Shown: one piece after another, positions 6,858 to 14,754 of the stretch
How positions within the stretch are numbered: the first letter of the stretch is position 1
How the letters are laid out: every line of letters starts with the position of its first letter
From: Stephanodiscus triporus
Lineage: Eukaryota > Bacillariophyta > Thalassiosirophyceae > Thalassiosirales > Thalassiosiraceae
Direction of reading: 5' to 3'
Length of the DNA stretch: 14,948 nucleotides
Assembly: GCA_036939755.1 (NCBI GenBank)
Contig: JALLAZ010000503.1
Location: 1 to 14,948 of the forward strand
Notes under the pieces: generated by a model
What the model saw: the letters and a program-made list of their open reading frames with translations, nothing else
Told to the model about the DNA's origin: nothing
The model's database searches: none
Made by a program: the position numbers and the translations under genes

Positions 6858-9800
6858 TGTCGGGGGGGGTAGTGGTCGTCGACGTCGACGTCGAGGGGGG
6901 TGGTTCGGGAGGGGGAGGCGAATCGGATTCCGACGTGGAGATACTGACCCCCGGCCGCTTCCCGCGACGGGCGGAGCAACCTCGTACGCACTACGCGGGG
7001 GGAGGCGGCGACGCAGACTACGACAACGACGACGAGGACGAGGTGGTGGTGACGTCGTCGAACGCGACGAATCCCAACGTCGACTATCCCCACTCGCGCC
7101 ATCGGTGCGGGGTCCATCCCTTCGTCGTCGTCGTCGCGGGGGAGGAGAACGTCGACCGCCGCCTTGACGGCAGCGGCGGCGGCAACAACAACAACAACAA
7201 CAACGCCGCGTTCTGTCCCAGGTGCTACTGCTACGTGTGCGACGCGCCGGCGTCGACGTGCGTCGCGTGGGCGGACGATCACTGCCACGCCCACGACGGC
7301 GACGAAAGGTACGCGAGGAGGAGGGAGACGACGCTGAACGATCGACGGGGATCCGCGCGCACGACGACGAATGCTACGACAAATGATACCACGACGAATA
7401 CGGTCATGATCGGGAGGGGAACGCGTCACCGGCAAGTCCTCTCGTTGGTACACAACGAATTCCTCGAACGATTGGTCTCGGTCGGCAAGTCCGACGACGA
7501 CGACGACGACGACGACGAACGGCGCCGACAGCAGCGGACGAAGGAACGGAAGGACATGAGGATCTCCGAGGTGCTGTTGGAGAATTTTCGCAGGTCGACG
7601 ATTCTTGCGGGGGGGGGAGTGCGCGATGCGACGACTGCCGCTCCGGTCGTCGCAGTCGTCGGGGGAAATTTGAAGGAGAATGCGCCCCCCCTCCCCTCGC
7701 CGCCGCCGCCGCCGCCGCCGCCGCGCCACCAGAGGATAGAGGGGGATGTGCCAACGCTTTCCCTGTACAACAACTTCTTCGTCGAGGGGGTGAAGATAGG
7801 GTGGCCGTTCCCTGAGGTTATGAAGCCGCAGAGGCAAATGGCGATACACCTCGTGAAGGCGCTCAAGAACAGGAGGCACGTCGTCCTCGAGAGTCCGACG
7901 GGCACCGGCAAGTCCGCGGCGATACTTTGTTCGGTGCTGGCGTGGCAACGGCATCATCTGAGGACGGAGACGATGAAGGGACAACGAAGGGGGGGGGATG
8001 ACGATGACGCGACGTGGCGCGGGAGGAACGGAGGCGAGGCTGGAAGGGACGATGAGGGGGGCGTTGCGGAGGTACGAAGGGTCAAGATCATATACTGCAG
8101 TCGCACTCATTCTCAAGTGGCGCAGATGGTCGCATCGTGAGTCGTATCGATTGCTTTCCGATTTTTCGATATATCGTTGGTGCATAATTTTTCATTCGTT
8201 TCTTCGTTGTCGCGTTTGTTTTTGCACGATGCATTCGCAGGCTGAAGAGTACTCCGTACCGGCCAAGGATGGCAATATTGGGAAGTCGGGAAAGGCTCTG
8301 CATTCACAGGTAAGTTATGGCACACTGCTTCGTCTGAAGACGAAGACTTCGTCATCATAACATCATCCGATTCACCGTCATTTGCTCGCTAACATTACAG
8401 GAGCATCAAGCCGCGCGGTCAGGGCGCCGATGCTATCATCGGCGTAAACGTTAACAACGAGTGCAGGCTCAGGGTCAGGAATACCGAGAAGTCGAGAAAA
8501 CATCAACTCGCGAATCCCGGCTCGAATCAAAACGGTCCGTACAATGACGATGACCCCCCGGAATCAATGCCCGGCGATGGCGACTTGGGAGGGGAACAGG
8601 ATGTTGGCACGGACGTTTGGCCGCCGTCGGGGGAGGGAGAAGAGAATCAGGGGTACATTCGCAAATCGAGGACATGCCCGCACTATCGTCAGCTCACCAC
8701 CAGTCGCGTGGCCAATCTCGCCCATTCGATGTTCGTGCCGAACAGCAAAGTCGATTGCTGTTCGGTGGGCGGGAAACAATCCAAGTACGGAGCGCATGAC
8801 ATCGAAGATCTCGTCAACTTTGGCGTTGATCCGTACACCCAAAGGGATATCGCGTTGTACCGTGGGGAAGCAACCGAATCGTTCGGTCTTTCGCTACGAG
8901 GCGAGGTCGGTCGCAATGGCGGTAGCTTTGTAAGAGAAGTCAAGAGGGATACTCCAGCTGATATTAACGGATCTATCAAGATAGGCGATAAGATCATACG
9001 CGTGAATGGGACTAACGTCTCGAGTTCAAACCCGGCGACTGTAGTGGAATTAATCAAACAAGTGAAGTCGGATCCTTTGCTTCTGGATGTATCACGTGGG
9101 GGCTCTGGGACCTTGTCGAGTTTAGACGATGGGTACTCCTCTAGATCTGCTTGTCCCTACTATTTATCGCAGATTCTCGCGAAGGATGCCGATATTGTTT
9201 TTGCTCCTTACAATTAGTGAGTTGACAATCAAGGCATGATTTCGCCGTCATCGTAATTCGGTGACGATTACAAACTAACTCGCTTTCCATGACTTGCATG
9301 CACCGCCAAATTTATCAGTGTGCTCGACCCCAGCATTCGGAAAGCCCTTGGTATTGATCTAGATAACTCTGTTGTAATACTGGATGAGGCGCATAACGTA
9401 GAGTCTACACTACGCGAAGCTGGCAGCGGCAAGTGGGGCGAATTCGAGCTTTGTGAATTGATCGTCATGCTCAACAACTATGCCATTACTGAAAGGTCCA
9501 CAGGCAATATGATCGATGTTGGAGGAGACGCTGACATACTATCTAAGGAATCAGAAACCGCATACCTTTGTGATGTGGCTCATACACTGCTCATGTTTGT
9601 TGAAAAAGTGGTGGACAAACTGAGGATTGACCGTACTTGCTTTCAGAATAACCCTGGCAAAAAGGGAGCGGCAAATGCACTTATAGAGTGGGAGAGATTT
9701 CACACCCAAGATGATAATGAGTTCGAGGTGACGTTTTATGGACCAACAGGAAAAGGTGCCAATGGTCAATGTGTCGGATGCTTACCTTTTTTTGACAGTT

Positions 9801-12274
9801 TGGGCATAACAAAATCGGATTTGGGAGCTATTTACACCTTTGTGGGCGCATTCGAGAAATTTGTACGAGGCCGTGATAGCAATGATGGTTCGACGGAAAG
9901 AGATAGAATTTCGAATCTTGTCGACCTACTGATGGATTTGGTTCTCAAGTTAAATGCAGCTATTCAAACTCCCGAGTAAGTCCTGCGCCTTTACCACCTT
10001 GATTCATGATTTCACATCAAAGGCTTTTGTCACATCTTCCAATCATTTTTATAGACACTACTATGCTGCAGTTTTGGCTACTGCTAACGGGAATTTGGAA
10101 TATGCAAAGAACGGAGATGATGGCGAATCAGAAAGTGGAGGAAGAATGCCAAAGAGGAAACCGCGAGCGTTGCCACTCATCCCCCCACGAACTTCAGCTC
10201 ACCCTGATCGGCTGGCGAACCCTTGTACTAACCCTTTTTGCCGTGCTAGATGCACGGACGCTCTCAATCCCGTGCGTCATGGAGAATTTTGCAATGGTAT
10301 GTAGCTTTTGCACGTATGCTTTCAGCTTTATTTATATTCTCACGAGTTCTTCCTCCACCAATATGCAGGGAAAATACCAAGGTGGCAAGCTCATCTCCAT
10401 TTGGATCTCCTCACGCCTGGTCCGCTGATGCAAGAGCTCTCAAACGAATGCCGGACTATCGTGCTGGCCAGCGGCAGTCTCTCCCCAATCCCCTCTCTTT
10501 GCGCAGAACTGAATTTGTTCCCAGCAGATAGCCCTCTTTCTCCAGTTAGGCCTTCTGAGCCTGATTCGACTAATAGTCTGCCGAAAGTTCAAAAAAGGCT
10601 GCAGAATCATCCCTGTCCATTGGAAGCTGGCCACGTAGTTGATCTCGAAAAGCAACTATTTGCAGTGTCTATCGGTCATTTCCCAGATGGTTCAGAGCTT
10701 CGCGTTGCCCAGAAAAACTACATGCACCCAGAGTTCCTGCACAAACTTGGTGAATGCCTGGTACGAATTGTTGAAGGAATTGTGGAAGGTGGAGTGCTAG
10801 TTTTTCTCCCGAGCTATTCATTGCTGAGAAAATGTGAGCGACTGTGGAACCCAAATAGCTTCCACCAAAATAGACGGGCGTGGTGGCAAAATGAAGAATC
10901 AGATGCCGGACCCTCTGTATTTGATCGCTTGAAAGCTAAAAAGCACAATGTAATTGTCGAACCATCTGGCGACCAGGATGCGTTCGAGGAGAAGAGGCAG
11001 GAATACATGGAAACTGTAAGGACGAAGGGCGGTTGTGTACTGCTTGCTGTGTTTCGTGGCAAAATGAGCGAGGGAATTTCCTTCAATGATAATAACGCTC
11101 GAGGTGTTGTTTGCGTTGGTGTTCCTTTGCCGAGTGCGTTCTCCCTGCCAATAAAAGTCAAGATGGACTACAATGAAGAGCAAAGAAAGCTGCGTAATCG
11201 GACCGACTTGCTCCCAGGCCGTGAATGGTACAATCAACAGGCTTATAGAGCTGTTGCTCAAGCCCTTGGACGTTGTATCCGGCATGTGAGTATTTTTTTT
11301 ATGAATAATGCTTCTCTGTTCCAATATTCGTTTTTGTTATGTTGATCCTATATGTTGTTTGCAGGCTGCAGACTATGGCGCAATATTCCTTTTGGACATC
11401 AGGTATTGTGATGATGGCTCTCCTAACAATGGTATACCCCAAGCCCATGAAAACCTTCCCAAGTGGATGAGACACACAGTTAAAAATATGTCAAAGCACG
11501 CAACCGGGGGGAATTCCATGTTCAATTACGCCTCATCATCAAATACCATTTGGGGAGGATGGCCAGGGCTTAAGACGGAACTTCATCGATTTTTCAGGAA
11601 CGCGAAACCGCATGCTAATGGAGTGTTGAAAAAACAAAGGGAGAAGATTGCTGCCGCTAGTAATAGCAATGTTGTCCACACCTTTAATGTGAGAACTAAT
11701 AAATGGAGCGAGGAGAATCCCAATGTGCCACCGACCATTCCAGCGAACAGCCCTTTACAATCGAATGGATCTTATACTTCAATGGACACAACTCCCAACC
11801 AAATGGGCCGCACCACTTCGATGGAAGCAAAGACTTATTCTTCTAATGTTATCAACCTCAATGTTAGTGGCGGAAAATCATCGAGGCCGAGTAAGAGCGC
11901 TTCAATAAAGAAAGGCACANGTTATCAACCTCAATGTTAGTGGCGGAAAATCATCGAGGCCGAGTAAGAGCGCTTCAATAAAGAAAGGCACACTGCAAGA
12001 AATGTTCAAAAAGCAACAGGATGAATCAGGAGGATCTCAAAATGTTTCTACATCCAGCTCTTCCAAATCGAAGAAAATTCAAAATGTGCCGAATACGCTG
12101 AGGACGATGTTCGAAAAGCAACAGGCCGCTGCGACTGCAGCCAGTCCCACACCAGCCATCGGAGAAAACATGGATGTGGATGAGGACGAAGCTGCCAGGG
12201 AACAAGCACCGTGTTACCAGCCAACTGCACCACAAACTAATGCTCCTTCGGTGAATTCCTTCTCGTTCGAGTGA
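6548..12274 (+). CDS. FANCJ/BRIP1-type DEAH helicase with extra domains
   Basis: Superfamily 2, XPD-family iron-sulfur helicase; FANCJ proteins unwind DNA 5' to 3' in cross-link and fork repair in the nucleus. Exons: 6548-8136, 8241-8309, 8401-9216, 9319-9975, 10055-10296, 10369-11285, then 11365 onward. The start is the first in-frame ATG, in context AAAAACAATGG. Residues: disordered Ser/Asp/Asn-rich N-terminus; Cys/His-rich module 179-250 (PHSRHRC, CPRCYCYVCD); Walker A SPTGTGKS 449-456; YRPRMAILGSRERLCIH ending at 552; iron-sulfur cysteines 574, 645, 672/673 and 804; PDZ domain about 704-787; DEAH 847-850; ASGSLSP near 1158; SEGISFNDNNARGVV; QALGRCIRH 1422-1430. LCSVLAWQ, DNNAR and LLPGREWY favour FANCJ over RTEL1 or DDX11. 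The N at 11920 with its 72-bp duplicate breaks the literal frame; collapsed, it runs to the TGA at 12272 (1708 residues), or splices on into the RING exon. Confidence 0.88.
6827..6856 (+). repeat. (TCG)10 microsatellite encoding poly-Ser
   Basis: Ten TCG units encode Ser10 in the disordered N-terminus of the helicase. Similar in-frame runs follow in the same exon: AAC units near 7183-7204 (poly-Asn), GAC units near 7493-7517 (poly-Asp) and CCG units near 7699-7722 (poly-Pro). Confidence 0.9.
8137..8240 (+). other. Helicase intron 1
   Basis: The donor is GTGAGT after GCATC and the acceptor is TTCGCAG. Joining gives Ser (TC|G) followed by LKSTPYRPRMAILGSR, the expected segment after helicase motif Ia. 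Length 104 nt. Confidence 0.93.
8310..8400 (+). other. Helicase intron 2
   Basis: The donor is GTAAGT and the acceptor is ATTACAG. Joining gives CIH-R-SIKPRG (AG|G) and opens the long iron-sulfur-domain exon. Length 91 nt. Confidence 0.92.
9217..9318 (+). other. Helicase intron 3
   Basis: The donor is GTGAGT and the acceptor is TTATCAG. Joining gives Tyr (TA|T) in APYNYVLDP, matching the conserved PYNY-L-D segment of the family. Length 102 nt. Confidence 0.94.
9976..10054 (+). other. Helicase intron 4
   Basis: The donor is GTAAGT after CCCGA and the acceptor is TTTTATAG. It joins Glu (GA|A) to HYYAAVLATANG and keeps the frame open. Length 79 nt. Confidence 0.88.
10297..10368 (+). other. Helicase intron 5
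   Basis: The donor is GTATGT and the acceptor is AATATGCAG. Joining gives CN-G-KIPRW (G|GG), leading into the second helicase lobe. Length 72 nt, the shortest intron supported here. Confidence 0.88.
11286..11364 (+). other. Helicase intron 6
   Basis: The donor is GTGAGT directly after CGGCAT and the acceptor is TTTGCAG. It joins QALGRCIRH to AADYGAIFLLD across helicase motif VI in phase 0. Length 79 nt. Confidence 0.93.
11848..11992. repeat. Perfect 72-bp direct copies around one N (assembly join)
   Basis: Positions 11848-11919 and 11921-11992 are identical over 72 bp and separated by the single N at 11920. Read literally, the second copy shifts frame and hits a stop at 11938-11940. Deleting the N plus one copy (73 bases) joins KKGT to LQEMF in frame. 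This is best explained as two contig ends with an unmerged overlap. Confidence 0.92.
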
Positions 12275-12336
12275 CTCCCTTTGCAAATGATAATATGCTA
12301 TCTCCTACTTCGGAGGTAGCAGCTGGCACTTCTCAG
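12251..12336 (+). other. Candidate helicase intron 7 leading to the RING exon
   Basis: Inferred. The donor GTGAATT follows a complete TCG codon at 12248-12250, and the acceptor CTTCTCAG ends at 12336. Phase 0 joining puts the helicase tail (QTNAPS) in frame with LQLAGTVDPARQEAEEDEY and the RING finger. The length (86 nt) fits the other introns. Alternatives are a one-base sequencing error, or a true stop at 12272-12274 with the RING in another transcript. Confidence 0.45.
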
Positions 12337-12628
12337 CTACAGTTAGCCGGGACGGTTGACCCGGCACGGCAGGAGGCAGAAGAAGACGAGTACCTATGTG
12401 TTGTGTGCGAGGAGTCGAAGAAACAGGTCATACTTTTGCCCTGCAAGCATATGTGCCTATGCAAGAACTGCGCCGCTGTGTGCCTCTTCNAAGAAACAGG
12501 TCATACTTTTGCCCTGCAAGCATATGTGCCTATGCAAGAACTGCGCCGCTGTGTGCCTCTTCAAGACATTGAACGAGTGCCCCATGTGTCGAGCAAAGAT
12601 AGAAGATTCCATGGAGGTGTTCTGGTGA
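12337..12628 (+). CDS. C-terminal RING finger, probably last exon of the helicase gene
   Basis: After collapsing the 72-bp duplicate, this frame gives an acidic linker, then CVVC, LLPCKHMCLCKNC and CPMCRAKI, ending MEVFW-stop at 12626-12628. The Cys/His spacing is that of a C3HC4 RING of the MGRN1/IAP-like kind, where LPC-H-CLC-C and a final CPMCR are typical. Such RINGs bind E2 enzymes and promote ubiquitin transfer. The frame is open back to 12271, but I see no ATG with a convincing context upstream; the first Met downstream of the linker is inside the RING itself. It therefore reads as an exon and not a separate gene. Its frame differs from the helicase tail, so the link depends on the candidate intron. 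Confidence 0.7.
12418..12562. repeat. Second perfect 72-bp duplicate around one N (assembly join)
   Basis: Positions 12418-12489 and 12491-12562 are identical, separated by the N at 12490. It has the same length and layout as the duplicate at 11848-11992, which points to a fixed assembler overlap. Collapsing it yields one intact RING instead of one and a half. Confidence 0.92.
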
Positions 12629-13146
12629 TATGAATTTGACATGAGAGTGCAGAATGCTACATCCATAAAAATCAAGTCTCCGGGATGTGTACATGCAAAA
12701 GCTGGGTGAATCACGAGAATCAAACTAGGATCTACCTAGCGCAAGAGCTTTGGAGTGCTATGGCAGGTGTCATTTAAACCCTTCTATTTTGCGTTGCCAA
12801 GATGATACCTTCAATAACAGGTATGTTATTTTACTGTTGGGACAAAAATACAACAGCATTTATTTCATTTGCATTTGCAAAAGCATTCATGGTTAAAGTA
12901 GTCATATGCTAATAAGAATAAGACGACTACATAGAGTTGAAAAGTTTCATTGAATTCTATGAGTGTGTTACCTGCGATTTGGGTATTATGGTAAGTATGC
13001 CTCGGAGAAGACGAACATCAGCAGGAAGCGATCAAGGAGGCGGATAGTTAGCACAGAATCGTCCAGACTTCATTCCTCCTTCTATCCATCCGTCCTTTCA
13101 TCCATCCACGTCCCCCCACCCCCACCACCCCCCTCCCCCCCCTTCT
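12629..13146. other. Spacer between convergent genes
   Basis: It holds the 3' ends of the helicase (+) and aminotransferase (-) transcripts. It is AT-rich up to about 13060 and then changes to a CCATCC-rich and C-run stretch. I see no gene, tRNA or transposon in it; the C-run block is listed separately. Confidence 0.5.
13112..13142 (-). other. Potential G-quadruplex just after aminotransferase stop
   Basis: On the minus strand the block reads G8-A-G6-TGGT-G5-T-G6: four G runs of at least five with loops of 1, 4 and 1 nt. It begins 4 nt beyond the stop codon of the aminotransferase, so it would lie in that mRNA's 3' untranslated region. Folding is inferred from pattern only. Confidence 0.55.
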
Positions 13147-14754
13147 TCATATCCTCACGCTCCATCCCTCCGGCCCCTCCACCACGCCGTACTGTATGTC
13201 CACGAGGTCGTCGAACAGTCGCACCGCCAGCTCCCCCGGCGAATTCGGCACGACGATATCCTCCCCCCGGTACTGCACGTGCGATATCGGCGTGACGACG
13301 GCGGCCGTTCCCGCCCCGAACGCCTCGATCAGACGTCCGTCGTCCGACGCCGACTTGACCTCGGACATGGTGATCGATCGCTCGACGACGTCGAACTCGT
13401 CCCAAATTCTCGTCAATTCGAGTATCGACTGGCGCGTCACGCCCGGCAATATGTCCCCCCTCGTCAGCGGGGGCGTCACCAGCTCTTTCCTCCTCCCCCC
13501 ACCCCCCCCCATAACCTCCTTTTTCTCCAGCAGGAAGAAGACGTTCATCGCGCCGACCTCCGTGACGTACCCCTCCTCCCCGAAGGTCCATAGTATCTGC
13601 GAATATCCGCGCGAATGCGCCTCCGCGCCTGGCATCATCGTCGGGCCGTAATTCCCCCCGATCTTCGACGAGCCGCTGCCGCCCGGCCACGCCCTAACGA
13701 ACGGCGTGTCGGTCGTCAGACGTATCGGATCGAATCCCGTGGCGTAGTACGGTCCGACGGGACATGTGATGACGTAGAACAAGAGCGAATCGGGGGGGGA
13801 TAAACCGAGGTAGGGATGGGTGGATATCACCGTCGGCCGTAGGTATAGTGAATATCCCCTCCCGGACGGAATCCAATCCTTGTCTTGTTGTTGTTGTTGT
13901 TGTTGTAGTTGTCGTTGTGGGGCCGGATGGAACCGGCGAATGGGATGAAACGGAACGAAACGAAACGAGAGATTGCGCCGCGTTAGAGATACGGACGTTT
14001 CGTTATTTCAGAGAGAGCGAACGAGAGGGGAGGGATGGGGGGGGGGGAATGAGTGACAACGAAACGAATAGGGGCGAAAAAACGACGCACACGCGCGCGC
14101 GCGCTTCGCGCAGGCACGACGGACGGCGGCACCGCATCCATCGTCGGACTCACCCAAACGCACGAGCTCCTTGATGCACTCGATCATCTCGTCGGAGTCG
14201 AAGTCCGCGCCGGGCATGCCGAGCCTGGCCATGCTGTCGCGCAATCTCCCGACGTTCCTATCCGGACGGAAGAGCCTCAGGTCCTCCACCCCCCCCTCCT
14301 CCCCCTCGACTGCTGTCGATTTGAGCGCCCGGTAGGCCTTCATCCCCTCGAAGCACTCCATGCCGTAATGCAAGGCGCTCGACGCCGGGCTCAATTTCAG
14401 ATCGCCGTACGGCACGATCTCGGGCGACGACCATCCGCCGTGATTCTTGTCGTATTTTACGGTCAGCATGTGGGGGGAGAAGGTCTGGCCGAATTTCAAT
14501 TCCTCCTTCGGGGGACGATTCGACTTCAGGGACGCGAGGACGTCGGGGGGATGCGGCATCACGGTTAGCTCGGACGATGTGATGGACCTCCTCGTCGTCG
14601 TCGTGACGACTCCGACGCCGACTCCCCTCCCACTCCTCGCGATCGCGACGTCGTCGCGTGATTGGAGAGGGAGGAGAGGGAGGGGGGGAGTGGGGAGGAC
14701 GGCGCCGCGAGGCAGTAGAGGGAGGGAGGACCGGACGATCGACGAGCGCATCAT
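13147..14754 (-). CDS. Branched-chain amino acid aminotransferase
   Basis: PLP-dependent fold-type IV transaminase that interconverts Leu, Ile and Val with their 2-oxo acids using 2-oxoglutarate/glutamate. Exon 1 is 14754-14154 and exon 2 is 13883-13147, giving 445 residues, close to eukaryotic BCATs plus a presequence. About 65 N-terminal residues are rich in Arg, Ser, Thr and Leu with few acidic residues, suggesting mitochondrial import. Family motifs in order: SPHMLTVKYD, SSALHYGMECFEGMKAYR, LRLFRPDRN, DKDWIPSGRGYSLYLRPT across the splice, CPVGPYY, FVRAWPGGSGSSKIGGNYG with the likely PLP lysine K274, EVGAMNVFFLL, LPGVTR, FGAGTAAVV and DIQYG. The mammalian CXXC redox pair is absent (AAVVTPIS in its place). 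A second Met follows the first at once (14751). It is convergent with the helicase gene and not functionally linked to it. The family call is secure; the compartment is inferred. Confidence 0.95.
13884..14153 (-). other. Aminotransferase intron
   Basis: The donor is GTGAGT after CGTTTGG; the acceptor is AAG at 13886-13884, at the end of a (CAA)7 tract. Joining gives L-D-K-D-W, the exact family motif. At 270 nt it is longer than the helicase introns. It includes an 11-nt C run (minus strand) and CG-alternating sequence near 14091-14104. Confidence 0.9.
13885..13905. repeat. (TTG)7 microsatellite in aminotransferase intron
   Basis: Seven perfect TTG units on the plus strand, so CAA on the sense strand, lie immediately before the 3' splice site of the aminotransferase intron. 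Confidence 0.9.

Noticed and set aside
6497..8185. Minus-strand open frame of 562 codons opposite helicase exon 1
   Set aside because: It is a mirror of GC-rich, stop-poor codon usage on the plus strand. Its translation is Arg/Val low-complexity without motifs, while the plus frame contains Walker A and the CYCYVCD module.
11848..11992. True tandem duplication within the helicase tail
   Set aside because: The copies are perfectly identical, are separated by an N, break the frame, and share the exact 72-bp length with a second such site. An assembly overlap explains all of this better.
6548..12274. Calling the helicase RTEL1, DDX11/CHL1 or XPD
   Set aside because: LCSVLAWQ after Walker A, SFNDNNARGVVCVGVP, and LLPGREWY before QALGRCIRH fit FANCJ best from memory. 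RTEL1 would be the next candidate, but a phylogeny would be needed to exclude it fully.
12356..12628. Two tandem RING fingers
   Set aside because: The apparent extra half-RING comes from the 72-bp duplicate around the N at 12490; collapsing it leaves one RING.
12990..13690. Open frames in other frames or on the other strand over aminotransferase exon 2
   Set aside because: They overlap the well-supported aminotransferase and are low-complexity shadows of it.
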